A DNA stretch of 64,000 nt, from assembly GCF_006439355.1 (NCBI RefSeq), contig NZ_VFTG01000005.1, forward strand, positions 235,575 through 299,574, given 5' to 3'. Shown piece by piece: positions 34,583 through 43,838 of this stretch. This DNA comes from Mesorhizobium sp. B4-1-3. GTDB taxonomy: Bacteria > Pseudomonadota > Alphaproteobacteria > Rhizobiales > Rhizobiaceae. The position numbers and the translations under genes were made by a program. Under the pieces are notes generated by a model. That model was not told the DNA's origin. It ran no database searches and saw only the letters and a list, made by a program, of their open reading frames with translations. How positions within the stretch are numbered: position 1 is the first letter of the stretch; each line of letters starts with the position of its first letter.

Positions 34583-35443
34583 TTGACCGCCAGGGATGCC
34601 CGCCTTCATGCCTTCCGCTCCGACCTTGCCGATGCGAGGCTGAAGGGGGAGGTCGCCGCCGACCGCTTCGTCACCGGCCGCCCGGCGCGGATCACGGCGC
34701 CGGTCGCCGACCTGCGCAAGGCGCCGCGCCCGGATGCGGGCGTCAACACGCAGGCGTTGTTCGGCGACGACGTGCTGGTCTTCGAGGATGCGGAAGGCTG
34801 GGCTTGGGTGCAGGCCGAGCGCGACGGCTATGTCGGCTATGTGGCCGACAATCTTCTTGGCGCGCGTGACTATGCGCCGACCCACATCGTCGCTGTACCG
34901 CGCACCTTCCTCTATCCCGGACCGGATCTGCGTTTTCCGATCAATGGGCAGCTGTCGATGGGCTCGACAGTGACGGTGACCGGGTCGGCCGAGACGCGCG
35001 GCACGCATTATGCGTTGCTGCCCTCCGGCCAGGCGATCATCGCCCGCCATTTGCGGCCGATCGCCGAATTGGCCGACGACTATGTCAGCGTCGCCGAAAG
35101 CTTCCTCGGCACGCCTTATCTCTGGGGCGGGGTCTCGGGCTTCGGCATCGACTGTTCCGGCCTCGTGCAGCTCGCGATGCGCATGACCGGCAAGGACGTC
35201 CTGCGCGACTCCGATATGCAGGCGGCGTCGATCGGCACGCCGTTGGAGCCGGGTCCGGAATATTCAGGTCTCAGGCGCGGCGACCTCATCTTCTGGAAAG
35301 GCCACGTCGCGATCATGACCGACGAAAGAGACATGATCCACGCCAACGGCCACACCATGCTGGTCTCGCGCGAGGGGCTGAAGGAAGCGGTGGAGCGCAT
35401 CGGCTATCTCTATGGTGGTCCGACGGGGTTCAGGCGGCCCTGA
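34583..35443 (+). CDS. NlpC/P60 (C40) cysteine peptidase with SH3-like domains
   Basis: 286 residues. I place the start at TTG 34583 because no ATG or GTG is better placed. Two SH3-like units (about 37-95 and 100-150) precede the C40 domain. The catalytic Cys is in GGVSGFGIDCSGLVQ, the His in WKGHVAIM, and a third polar residue in MIHANGHTM. Such enzymes cut gamma-D-Glu to diamino-acid bonds in peptidoglycan peptides. No signal peptide is seen, so it may act in the cytoplasm on recycled muropeptides, which fits its M17 aminopeptidase neighbour. Confidence 0.87.
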   Translation: MTARDARLHAFRSDLADARLKGEVAADRFVTGRPARITAPVADLRKAPRPDAGVNTQALFGDDVLVFEDAEGWAWVQAERDGYVGYVADNLLGARDYAPTHIVAVPRTFLYPGPDLRFPINGQLSMGSTVTVTGSAETRGTHYALLPSGQAIIARHLRPIAELADDYVSVAESFLGTPYLWGGVSGFGIDCSGLVQLAMRMTGKDVLRDSDMQAASIGTPLEPGPEYSGLRRGDLIFWKGHVAIMTDERDMIHANGHTMLVSREGLKEAVERIGYLYGGPTGFRRP

Positions 35444-35448
35444 CCTTT

Positions 35449-35619
35449 CCTTCTCCCCGTTCACGGGGAGAAGGTGCCCGAAGGGCGGATGAGGGGCGGC
35501 GCCGCCGTTGGCGGTTTGCCGCTATCACCCGACCTATCGTCTGACCAAACCATCATCTCGAAGGCCGGCGCTGCCCCTCGCCTGCCTGCCGGCATCCTCT
35601 CCCCGTAAACGGGGCGAGG
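35449..35619. repeat. Pair of inverted CCTTCTCCCCGT repeats
   Basis: The left copy is the hairpin CTTCTCCCCGTTCACGGGGA plus GAAGG, then GAAGGGCGGATGAGGGGCGG. The right copy, inverted, has CCTCTCCCCGTAAACGGGGC and GCTGCCCCTCGCC. The two halves face each other with about 70 bp between. Repeats of this kind are common between genes in rhizobia. Confidence 0.75.
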
Positions 35620-35660
35620 AACGCTGATCCCTTTTTGTTCCGATTTTCCTTGGCGATTTC

Positions 35661-38216
35661 GTGCCGCCGCGCTACCTCTTGCGCGTGACCGAGCAGCCGC
35701 GCCTTGCCGAACAGAATGCCGCCGTCCTGCTGCCCGAACCGTTCGTTAAATGGTTCGGCGAAAAGGGCTGGTCGCCGCGCGTCCATCAGCTCGAGCTGCT
35801 GGCGCAGGCTCAAAGCGGCCAATCGGTGCTGCTGATCGCGCCGACCGGCGCCGGCAAGACGCTGGCCGGCTTTCTGCCGTCGCTGACCGAGCTGGCAAAC
35901 CGTCCCAAGCGAAGGCCGGGCGGAGCCCGCCGCGGCATCCACACGCTCTACATATCGCCGCTCAAGGCGCTGGCCGTCGACATCGAGCGCAATCTCGGCA
36001 AGCCGGTTGAGGAGATCGGCCTGCCCGTCACCATCGAGACCCGTACCGGCGACACGCCTTCGCACAAACGCCAGAGGCAGAAACTGGCGCCGCCCGATAT
36101 CCTGCTCACCACGCCCGAGCAACTCGCGCTGTTGATCGCCTCGAACGGCGCTAGGCGCTTCTTCGAGGACCTGCGTTATGTCGTACTCGACGAATTGCAT
36201 TCATTGGTCACCTCCAAGCGCGGCCACCTTCTGGCGCTCGGCCTGGCGCGGCTGCGCGCCTTCGTTCCGAGGTTGCAGACCATAGGCTTGTCGGCCACGG
36301 TGGCCGAGCCCGACGAGTTGCGGCGCTGGCTGGTTAGTCAGGCTTCTCCCGGCGCCATGTCCGAGCTCATCGTCGTCACGGGCGGCGCGAAGCCCGAGAT
36401 ATCGATCCTCGACTCCGAAGAGCGGGTGCCCTGGGCCGGGCACTCCGCCCGCTACGCCACGCCTGAGATCTACCGCGAGATCAAGCGCCACAAGACCACG
36501 CTGCTCTTCGTCAACACGCGCAGCCAGGCTGAGCTGCTGTTCCAGGAGCTATGGCGCGTCAATGAAGACACGCTGCCGATTGCGCTCCATCACGGATCGC
36601 TGGATGTCGCGCAGCGCCGCCGCGTCGAGAAGGCGATGGGCGAAAACGCGTTGCGCGCCATCGTCGCCACCTCGACGCTCGATCTCGGCATCGACTGGGG
36701 CGACGTCGATCTGGTGGTCCATGTCGGCGCTCCCAAGGGTGCCAGTCGCCTGGCGCAGCGCATTGGCCGCGCCAACCACCGCATGGACGAGCCGTCCAAG
36801 GCGATACTCATCCCGGCCAACCGTTTCGAGGTGCTGGAATGCCGCGCGGCGCTCGATGCCAATTACCTCGGCGCGCAGGACACGCCGCCGCTGGTCAATG
36901 GCGGGCTGGACGTCTTGGCCCAGCACGTGCTGGGTTGCGCCTGCGGGGCGCCGTTCCATGCCGATGCGTTGTTCGATGAAGTAAGGACGGCTGCACCCTA
37001 CGCCGGCTTGGATAGGCCGACATTCGATCGGGTCATCGACTTCGTCGCCACCGGCGGCTACGCGCTGAGAAATTACGAGCGCTATGCTCGCATCCGGCAG
37101 ACGAAGGAAGGCTTGTGGCGGGTTTCAAATCCGGCCGTCGCCCAGCAATACCGGCTCAATGTCGGCACCATTATCGAGGTGCCAGCGCTCAATGTGCGTT
37201 ACGTCCAGGCTGGCAGCAGGGGGGCAGCCTCGCGCGGCGGCAGGGTGCTGGGAAAGATCGAAGAAGCATTCCTGGAGACTTTGACCCACGGCGACACCTT
37301 TATGTTCGGTGGCAAGATCCTGCGCTTCGAAGGCATTCGCGAGAACGAATGCTTTGTCTCGAACGCGCCCGGCAGCGATGCGAAGGTGCCCTATTATGGC
37401 GGCGGCAAATTTCCGCTTTCGACCTATCTCGCTGAGCAGGTTCGCGCCATGCTCGACGATCCGCAACGCTGGAAGAAACTGCCCGAGCAGGTAGCTGACT
37501 GGTTGAGATTTCAGGCGGACAAGTCCGTCCTGCCGAAACGCGACGATCTGCTGATCGAGACCTTCCCGCGCGGCAACCGTTATTACCTCGTGGCCTATCC
37601 GTTCGAAGGCCGGCTGGCGCATCAGACGCTCGGCATGCTGCTGACGCGACGGCTCGATCGGGCCGGAGCGAAGCCGGTCGGTTTCGTGGCCACCGACTAT
37701 GCGCTGGCCATCTGGTCGCTGGGCGACATGGGCTGGATGTTCAAGAACAGAAAGCCGTCGCTGGCCACACTGTTCGATCAAGACATGCTGGGCGATGATC
37801 TGGAAGCGTGGTTCGCCGACAGCTGGCTGCTGAAGCGCACCTTCCGCAACTGCGCGCTCATTTCCGGGCTGATCGAAAAGCGCCACCCCGGGAAGGAGAA
37901 AAGTGGCCGCCAGGTCACCGTTTCGACCGACCTCATCTATGACGTGCTGCGCAGCCATGAACCCGACCATATTCTGCTGCAAGCCACCCGGACGGATGCT
38001 GCGACCGGGTTGCTCGATGTCAGCAGACTTGCCGAGATGCTCTCGCGCATCCGCGGTCGAATCATGCATAAGAATCTCGAGCAGATATCGCCGCTCGCCG
38101 TGCCGATCATGCTTGAAATCGGCAAGATGCCGGTGAATGGCGAGGCGGACGAAACACTGCTGATGGATGCCGCCACCCTCGTCGAAGAGGCCATGGGGCC
38201 GGAAATGGCGGACTGA
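35661..38216 (+). CDS. Ligase-associated DNA damage response DEXH-box helicase (Lhr-like)
   Basis: 851 residues from GTG 35661; GTG 35685 is an alternative. Superfamily 2 helicase. Walker A is LLIAPTGAGKTLAG (61-67), the DEXH box is VVLDELHSL (about 175), the SAT motif is LSATVAEP, and motif VI is QRIGRANHRMDEPSK. The long C-terminal part (about 430-851) matches the Lhr-type beta-barrel and winged-helix extension. In many bacteria this gene sits with an ATP-dependent DNA ligase, an exonuclease and the PdeM phosphoesterase. Here only PdeM is adjacent (17 bp downstream). Confidence 0.92.
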   Translation: MPPRYLLRVTEQPRLAEQNAAVLLPEPFVKWFGEKGWSPRVHQLELLAQAQSGQSVLLIAPTGAGKTLAGFLPSLTELANRPKRRPGGARRGIHTLYISPLKALAVDIERNLGKPVEEIGLPVTIETRTGDTPSHKRQRQKLAPPDILLTTPEQLALLIASNGARRFFEDLRYVVLDELHSLVTSKRGHLLALGLARLRAFVPRLQTIGLSATVAEPDELRRWLVSQASPGAMSELIVVTGGAKPEISILDSEERVPWAGHSARYATPEIYREIKRHKTTLLFVNTRSQAELLFQELWRVNEDTLPIALHHGSLDVAQRRRVEKAMGENALRAIVATSTLDLGIDWGDVDLVVHVGAPKGASRLAQRIGRANHRMDEPSKAILIPANRFEVLECRAALDANYLGAQDTPPLVNGGLDVLAQHVLGCACGAPFHADALFDEVRTAAPYAGLDRPTFDRVIDFVATGGYALRNYERYARIRQTKEGLWRVSNPAVAQQYRLNVGTIIEVPALNVRYVQAGSRGAASRGGRVLGKIEEAFLETLTHGDTFMFGGKILRFEGIRENECFVSNAPGSDAKVPYYGGGKFPLSTYLAEQVRAMLDDPQRWKKLPEQVADWLRFQADKSVLPKRDDLLIETFPRGNRYYLVAYPFEGRLAHQTLGMLLTRRLDRAGAKPVGFVATDYALAIWSLGDMGWMFKNRKPSLATLFDQDMLGDDLEAWFADSWLLKRTFRNCALISGLIEKRHPGKEKSGRQVTVSTDLIYDVLRSHEPDHILLQATRTDAATGLLDVSRLAEMLSRIRGRIMHKNLEQISPLAVPIMLEIGKMPVNGEADETLLMDAATLVEEAMGPEMAD

Positions 38217-38232
38217 AAGAAGGCCTGGAGGG

Positions 38233-38949
38233 ATGAATTTTTCGCTGTCGCGCGCAATGCTGATCGCCGAGGCCGACCTTGTCGGCATCGCCGGCGAGCG
38301 CGCGGTCTGCGACCGGCGCGGCGTTCTCTATTTTCCCGATCTTCGCCTGCTTGCGGTCTCCGACCTGCATCTCGAAAAAGGCTCCTCCTTGGCCCGGCGC
38401 GGCGCGCTGATCCCACCCTACGATACCGGAGCAACCTTGCTGCGGCTTCAGGCGGTCATTGCCGACTATCAGCCGCGCATCGTCGTCAGCCTGGGCGATT
38501 CCTTCCATGACGGCGGCGGCGCCGAGCGCATGCACCAGAGCTTCCGCGAGCGCCTGGAAGCGATGATGGCCGGCCGCGACTGGTTCTGGGTCGCCGGCAA
38601 CCACGATCCCGATGCGCCCGCCGATCTGCCCGGTGAGACGGTCAAGGAGCTTGCCGTCGGCTCGCTGCTTTTCCGGCACGAACCCTCGAAGCTGCGGGTC
38701 GAGGGCGAGATATCAGGTCATCTCCACCCTTGCGCGCGTATCGTCCAGCGCGGACGCTCGGTCAGGCGGCGCTGCTTCGCCGGCGACGGCGGCCGCATGA
38801 TCATGCCGGCCTTCGGCGCCTATACCGGCTCGCTCAACGTTCTCGACCGCGCCTATGCCGGCCTGTTCCGGCTGGAAACGCTGGTGGCCTATATGCTCGG
38901 CACCGAGCGCATTTTTGCTATCTCAGGATCGATGCTGCGGCCGGGCTGA
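38233..38949 (+). CDS. pdeM: Ligase-associated DNA damage response endonuclease PdeM (metallophosphoesterase)
   Basis: 238 residues from ATG 38233, with GGAGG directly upstream. The binuclear-metal motifs are complete: VSDLHLEKGSSLARRG (DxH), VSLGDSFHDG (GD), VAGNHDP (GNHD) and EISGHLHPCA (GHxH). The C-terminal PAFGAYTGSLNVLD is typical of this subfamily. Thought to process DNA ends with the preceding helicase. The ligase and exonuclease partners are not in this window. Confidence 0.9.
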   Translation: MNFSLSRAMLIAEADLVGIAGERAVCDRRGVLYFPDLRLLAVSDLHLEKGSSLARRGALIPPYDTGATLLRLQAVIADYQPRIVVSLGDSFHDGGGAERMHQSFRERLEAMMAGRDWFWVAGNHDPDAPADLPGETVKELAVGSLLFRHEPSKLRVEGEISGHLHPCARIVQRGRSVRRRCFAGDGGRMIMPAFGAYTGSLNVLDRAYAGLFRLETLVAYMLGTERIFAISGSMLRPG

Positions 38950-38956
38950 AACAGCC

Positions 38957-39892
38957 TTACCTGCCATAGTAGAGCGTGACCGTGTGCTTCGCCTCGGCGA
39001 AGAACAGCCAGCGCTCGACTAGCATGCCGGCAAACTGTGCGACGGCCGCAAGCACGGATGCGATCGCTCCCAAAGGCCAAGGCAGGAAGAAAGCGACGAC
39101 CAGCAGGATGGCCGGCGCGATGAAAGCCAGCGCCTGTGTGATCCGCCGCAGCTTCGCGCTGTGCTTGCGCGCGATGCGAAAGCCCATTTCCTTCAGCAGG
39201 TAGTTTTCTTCCGTGTGCGGCCATTCGATCGACTGCACGGTGCCGCCGGTCAGACCCGTCGCCGTATTGGCGGTGGTGGGGATTTCGAGGCGGTCATTGT
39301 AGCGCCAGGTCGCAAGCTTCCAACCCCAGCCGGCGAGCGTGGCGAGCAGCGCGAGGGCCAGCATAGCGCTGGGGCTGGCGCTGAAGCTTTGAAACAGGGC
39401 GTTGGCGAGAACGCTTCCGGTCATCGCCGCGAAGATGAGGTAGGCCGGTAACGTATAACGGCTGTGCCACTGCGCGATCGGCTTCAGCGAGGCGTAGATC
39501 ATGCCGGTGGTGCAGACAGTCACCACGGCACCTGCCGCCGCCAGCAGCCCGGTAATCGCCACCCAACCGCCGCTCTTGCCGAGAAACACCCAGCCGATAC
39601 CGAAGATACTAGCCGGGATGAAGGCTGTGACCGAAGCCACGCCTTCGCGTGACAGCCACGAGCTGCGCCATTGCGAGAAGGCCCGCCAGGCTCGCTCCGG
39701 CCGGCCGAGGTGACCGGTGGAGGACAAAAGCCCTGCCGCGATCAGGCCGAGGGCCAAAGCCATACCGACAAAGCCGAGCCAGAAATCGGCGGGGATCACT
39801 CCAAGCCCGCCAAGCATGCCGAGCAGCGCGAGCAGGCCGTAGCCTGTCCCGGTGGCGGTGGTGAAGAAGACGACGGAAAAGGCGGGATGCAT
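38957..39892 (-). CDS. soeC: Membrane anchor of molybdoenzyme, probable SoeC (DmsC family)
   Basis: 311 residues with about eight membrane helices. DmsC-type subunits bind the Fe-S subunit to the membrane and exchange electrons with quinone. Typical segments are FTTATGTGYGLLALLGM at the start and LLSSTGHLGRPERAWRAFSQWRSSWLSREG, which matches the conserved HLGRPxRAWRA motif. It is the last gene of the three-subunit operon, 6 bp after soeB. The assignment to sulfite dehydrogenase rests on the catalytic subunit and the neighbourhood. Confidence 0.7.
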   Translation of the reverse strand: MHPAFSVVFFTTATGTGYGLLALLGMLGGLGVIPADFWLGFVGMALALGLIAAGLLSSTGHLGRPERAWRAFSQWRSSWLSREGVASVTAFIPASIFGIGWVFLGKSGGWVAITGLLAAAGAVVTVCTTGMIYASLKPIAQWHSRYTLPAYLIFAAMTGSVLANALFQSFSASPSAMLALALLATLAGWGWKLATWRYNDRLEIPTTANTATGLTGGTVQSIEWPHTEENYLLKEMGFRIARKHSAKLRRITQALAFIAPAILLVVAFFLPWPLGAIASVLAAVAQFAGMLVERWLFFAEAKHTVTLYYGR

Positions 39893-39898
39893 GATCGG

Positions 39899-40633
39899 CT
39901 AGTTGGAAAGCATGCGGTCGATCCAGCCGAGGAACCCGCCCTCGGCCCGGATCGGCTCCAGCGCAGGGGCGTCGACATTCGCCGCGCGTTCGCTGCGGGC
40001 GCGCGGCGGCAGATACCGGTTGGTCGGCTTGTAGCCGAGTTCCGGCATCAGCGCGACGCCGCCACGCTCCTCGACAAGCCGCGAGATAGCGGAGGCCGGA
40101 TCGCCGAGATCGCCGAAATGCCGGGCACTGGTCGGGCAGGCGGCGACGCAAGCAGGCACGCGATCGTCTTCGGCCAGATTGTCGTTGTAGATGCGGTCGA
40201 CGCAGAGGGTGCATTTCTTCATCACGCCGATATCGGTATCGAACTCGCGCGCGCCATAGGGGCAGGCCCAGCTGCACAGTTTGCAGCCGATGCATTTATC
40301 CTCGTCGACCAGCACGATGCCGTCCGAGGCGCGCTTGTAGGAGGCGCCGGTCGGGCAGACGGTGACGCAGGCCGGCGTCTCGCAATGAAGGCAGGAGCGC
40401 GGGAAGTTCACCGTGCGGCCGCCCAGCTCCGTCGTGTGCTCGTAGGTATGCACGCGGTTGAACCAGACGCCATCGACATGACCGCCATAGGGTTCGATAT
40501 CGGTCAGCGGCGCCATATGGCCGCCGGTGTTCCACTCCTTGCAGGCGGTGACGCAGGCCTGGCAGCCGACGCATGTGTCGAGGTCGATGACCAGCCCGAG
40601 TTTCTTGTCGGTTTGCGCGGGAAGACAGGTCAT
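39899..40633 (-). CDS. soeB: Four-cluster ferredoxin subunit, probable SoeB (DmsB family)
   Basis: 244 residues from ATG 40633, overlapping the soeA stop by 4 bp. Four Cys clusters can be read: CVGCQACVTACKEW, CLHCETPACVTVCPTG, CIGCKLCSWACPYG with KKCTLC, and CVAACP. That is the usual pattern for four [4Fe-4S] centres that carry electrons between the molybdenum subunit and the membrane anchor. There is no twin-arginine signal, so it is cytoplasmic. Confidence 0.75.
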   Translation of the reverse strand: MTCLPAQTDKKLGLVIDLDTCVGCQACVTACKEWNTGGHMAPLTDIEPYGGHVDGVWFNRVHTYEHTTELGGRTVNFPRSCLHCETPACVTVCPTGASYKRASDGIVLVDEDKCIGCKLCSWACPYGAREFDTDIGVMKKCTLCVDRIYNDNLAEDDRVPACVAACPTSARHFGDLGDPASAISRLVEERGGVALMPELGYKPTNRYLPPRARSERAANVDAPALEPIRAEGGFLGWIDRMLSN

Positions 40634-43560
40634 TCGGCGGCTTCCCTCTTCATGCGGAATTCCGCGCCGAAGCGAAGCACGTCCGGCGAAGGCTCGAATT
40701 GTGGCGGCCGGCGGAAACGCTCGAATTGCGGCTCGGTGAAGCCGGCTTCTTCCCGAGCACATTTGACGATGCGCACGCGCACATCAAACCACGCGGCCTG
40801 TCCGGTGACGGGGTCGGAATTCGAATAGCACCTGCCGCTGGCATCGGCCGACGTCTGGTCACCGATGATGTGGTTGAGCAGGAAGCCGCGATTGCTCTCC
40901 GCCGCGTCGTCCTTCAATCCCCAGCTGCCGCGCCGCTTGCCGACCGCGTTCCAGGTCCACACCGTATCCGGGTTCACGCCGTCGATCAGCTTGATCTGGC
41001 CCTTCACCCTTCCGTTGACGCTTTCGATCCAAACCCAGTCGTCGTCCGCGAGGCCGAGCTTGCCGGCCGTCTGGCGGTGCACGAAGAGCCGGTTCTGGCT
41101 GGTGATCTGCCTTAGCCATGCATTCTGCGAGCCCCAGGAATGGTACATGTGCATCGGCCGCTGAGTCAGCGCATGCAGCGGATATTTTTCGAGGTCGACT
41201 GTGTCGTCCTCGAAAGGTGCGTACCAGAAGGGCAGCGGGTCCATATAGGCTTCGATGCGGCCGCGTTCGGCATCGGGTGGCTGCACCTTGCCGTGGCCAC
41301 GCGCGGCAAGCCTGAACCGTTGGATCGGCTCCGAGTAAAGCTGGAAGACGATCGGCTCTGCGCAGGGGATGAAACCCATCTCGACCGCCAAGTCGAGATA
41401 GGCGCGGTTGCCCATTTTGTAATAGCGCTGGTCGGCGGCGAACTCGTGATGCCAGAAGCCGCCATTGTCGATGTAGCGCTGCAGCTGGTCGGGGTTGACG
41501 TCACCCCTGCCGATCGATCCGCCATTCTTGCCGCGCCAGCCGGCGAGCGGGCCGATGCCGGGGGCGCGCTCGTGGTTGACGATGTAATCGGCATAGTCGC
41601 GGTATTTGGGGGCACCATCCTCGTCGACGAAGCCTGGCAGGCCGAGCCGCGCGCCGAGCTCGATCAGCACCGACTGGAAAGGCCGCACGTCGCGGTCCGG
41701 CTGCACCACCGGATGACGGATGGCGTCTGCGGCCCCGTCCGCGTGGCTGATCGGCCGGTCGAGCAGGCTGATGCAATCGTGCCGCTCGAGATAGGTGGTG
41801 TCGGGCAGCACCAGGTCGGCGAACGGCACGGTCTCGGAATAATAGGCGTCGGAATAGATGATGAAGGGGATCCTGTAGGCGCCCGCCTCGTCCTTGTCGG
41901 TCAGCATGGCAATCGTCTCGACCGTGTTCATCGACGAATTCCATGCCATGTTCGACATGTACAGCATCAGCGTGTCGATCGGATAAGGATCGCCGGCCCA
42001 GGCATTGCGGATCACCGTGTGCATCAGCCCGTGCGCGGCCAAGGGCGCTTCCCACGAATAGGCCTTGTCGATGCGCGTGGGCTGGCCGGCGTCGTCGACG
42101 AGGAGATCGTCCGGGCCGCAGACGAAGCCGAGCGGCATGCCGTCGAGCGGCGTCATCGGCTGGGCGTTTTTTCCGCATGGCTTCGGCCCCGGCGGCGCGC
42201 AGCGCGGATAGGGCGGCTTGAAGCGGAAGCCGCCCGGAACGTCGACCGTGCCGAGCAGCACCTGGAGCAGATGGATGGCGCGGCAGGTGTGAAATCCGTT
42301 GGAATGGGCCGAGATGCCGCGCATGGCGTGCATCGAGACAGGCCGGCCCTTGATCGTCTGGTGTCGCCGGCCGGCCCAGTCGGTCCAGGCGACCGGCAGC
42401 TCGATCGTCTGCTCGAAGGCGACATGCGCGAGTTCCGCCGCGATCCGCCGGATCGTGTCGGCGGCAACACCGCAGCGCGCCGCCAAGGCGTCCGGCGAAT
42501 AGCTGTCGTCCATATAGCGCTCGGCGATGAGCTCGAAGACAGGCTGGCAGCGCCGACCGCCAACGTCATAGCTGCCGGTCAGCGCCGGCTTTGCTTCGGG
42601 GTTGACTGCGTTGATCGGCGTCTTCGCCACCCTGTCCCACACGAGCGGGTTGCCGTCGGCATCGCGCACGAACAGCCCGTCGTCGGCCGCACCCTGTTCC
42701 CGGACGACGAGCACCGGCGCATTGGTGTAGCGCAACAGGTAATCCAGATCGACACGTCCGGCCTTGAGCAGTTCGTGGACCAGCGCCAGCACGAACAGGC
42801 CGTCCGTGCCCGGTCTGATGCCGATCCAGTCGTCGGCAATGGCGTTGTAGCCCGTGCGGCAGGGGTTGATCGAAACCACCTTGGCGCCGCGCGCCTTGAG
42901 CTTGCCGAGGCCGATCTTGATCGGGTTGGAATCATGATCTTCGGCGACGCCGAACAGCATGAAATATTTCGTGTTGTCCCAGTCGGGCTCGCCGAACTCC
43001 CAGAACGAGCCGCCGATCGTATAGAGCCCGCCGGCCGCCATGTTGACGGAGCAGAAGCCGCCATGCGCGGCGAAATTCGGCGTGCCGAATTTCGAGGCCC
43101 ACCAGCCGGTCAGCGATTGCGACTGGTCGCGCCCGGTGAAGAAGGCGAGTTTTTTCGGGTCAGTGCGGCGGATCGCCGAGAGGCGGTCGGTAGCGATGGT
43201 CAGCGCTTCCTCCCACTCGATCTCGCGGAATTCGCCTGAGCCGCGCGGACCGCTCCGCAGCAGCGGTTTCCTCAGCCGTGCCGGGCTGTAATGCTGCATG
43301 ATGCCGGCGCTGCCCTTGCCGCAGATCACGCCGCGGTTCACCGGATGGTCCTTGTTGCCGTTGATGTAGCGCACCTTGCCGTCCTTGATGTGGACGTCGA
43401 TGCCGCAGCGGCAGGCGCACATGTAGCAGGTGGTCTTGGCGATGCGGTCGGAGACGCTTGGCGAGGTCTCCACGCCGTCGCCCTCATCCGGTGCCCGGCT
43501 GTCGGCCAGCGGCCGTTGCGAGGGGGCGGAATTGGCACCGCGCGGCTCGGCCTTGCTCAT
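40630..43560 (-). CDS. soeA: Molybdopterin oxidoreductase, probable sulfite dehydrogenase subunit SoeA
   Basis: 976 residues. N-terminal [4Fe-4S] site CYMCACRCG with a distant VICGKG (Cys45, 48, 52, 80). The molybdenum ligand position is probably Cys170 in AAHGGFCSVNMAAG, as in PsrA/PhsA-type enzymes, whereas DmsA uses Ser. There is no Tat signal: the chain opens MSKAEPRGANSAPSQRPLAD, so the enzyme faces the cytoplasm. A cytoplasmic Mo subunit of this size with a four-cluster ferredoxin and a DmsC-type anchor is the SoeABC arrangement known from Allochromatium. The nearby TauE/SafE exporter supports sulfite as substrate. Tetrathionate, polysulfide or DMSO reductase are the alternatives. Confidence 0.7.
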   Translation of the reverse strand: MSKAEPRGANSAPSQRPLADSRAPDEGDGVETSPSVSDRIAKTTCYMCACRCGIDVHIKDGKVRYINGNKDHPVNRGVICGKGSAGIMQHYSPARLRKPLLRSGPRGSGEFREIEWEEALTIATDRLSAIRRTDPKKLAFFTGRDQSQSLTGWWASKFGTPNFAAHGGFCSVNMAAGGLYTIGGSFWEFGEPDWDNTKYFMLFGVAEDHDSNPIKIGLGKLKARGAKVVSINPCRTGYNAIADDWIGIRPGTDGLFVLALVHELLKAGRVDLDYLLRYTNAPVLVVREQGAADDGLFVRDADGNPLVWDRVAKTPINAVNPEAKPALTGSYDVGGRRCQPVFELIAERYMDDSYSPDALAARCGVAADTIRRIAAELAHVAFEQTIELPVAWTDWAGRRHQTIKGRPVSMHAMRGISAHSNGFHTCRAIHLLQVLLGTVDVPGGFRFKPPYPRCAPPGPKPCGKNAQPMTPLDGMPLGFVCGPDDLLVDDAGQPTRIDKAYSWEAPLAAHGLMHTVIRNAWAGDPYPIDTLMLYMSNMAWNSSMNTVETIAMLTDKDEAGAYRIPFIIYSDAYYSETVPFADLVLPDTTYLERHDCISLLDRPISHADGAADAIRHPVVQPDRDVRPFQSVLIELGARLGLPGFVDEDGAPKYRDYADYIVNHERAPGIGPLAGWRGKNGGSIGRGDVNPDQLQRYIDNGGFWHHEFAADQRYYKMGNRAYLDLAVEMGFIPCAEPIVFQLYSEPIQRFRLAARGHGKVQPPDAERGRIEAYMDPLPFWYAPFEDDTVDLEKYPLHALTQRPMHMYHSWGSQNAWLRQITSQNRLFVHRQTAGKLGLADDDWVWIESVNGRVKGQIKLIDGVNPDTVWTWNAVGKRRGSWGLKDDAAESNRGFLLNHIIGDQTSADASGRCYSNSDPVTGQAAWFDVRVRIVKCAREEAGFTEPQFERFRRPPQFEPSPDVLRFGAEFRMKREAAE

Positions 43561-43715
43561 GATCCGCGAACGCTCTTGCCGCTCGCCATCTTGGCCTTCG
43601 TCTTGGGTCCGGGGCCGCGCATGTAGTGGAGCTCGGGATGATAGCGCTCACCGGCGAGCTGCCGCTTCAGCCGGCGGCTCCAATGCGCGAATAGGGATTT
43701 GAAGCGCCCTGTCAT
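43557..43715 (-). CDS. Small basic 52-residue ORF coupled to soeA
   Basis: Reads MTGRFKSLFAHWSRRLKRQL, a basic amphipathic start, and later HPELHYMRGPGPKTKAKMAS. The ATG at 43715 has GAGCGGGAA upstream, and its TGA overlaps the soeA ATG by 4 bp (ATGA), so it is translationally coupled to the molybdoenzyme. I do not recognise the family. The gene could be a small assembly or regulatory partner, or mainly a leader that sets soeA translation. Its codon use is like that of the neighbours. Confidence 0.6.
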   Translation of the reverse strand: MTGRFKSLFAHWSRRLKRQLAGERYHPELHYMRGPGPKTKAKMASGKSVRGS

Positions 43716-43838
43716 TTCCCGCTCTTGGCCTTTGACGACCAGTTTTTTCCAATTTCCTGCAAAAACTTAGAACAAAGCAATTGATCCGTCTAACAAGCAG
43801 CTCTTGTAATTCCGATCGATTCTGCTTCTTAGTTAGCC

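Noticed and set aside
35449..35619. Possible CRISPR array
   Set aside because: Only two copies, in inverted orientation and with internal hairpins; this is an ordinary intergenic repeat pair.
41140..43239. Plus-strand open frame of 699 codons opposite soeA
   Set aside because: Antisense shadow; SoeA has all cofactor motifs and coupling to its neighbours.
40630..43560. DMSO reductase DmsA
   Set aside because: No Tat signal and the likely Mo ligand is Cys, not Ser; SoeA or PsrA-like fits better, although the anchor and Fe-S subunits are of Dms type.
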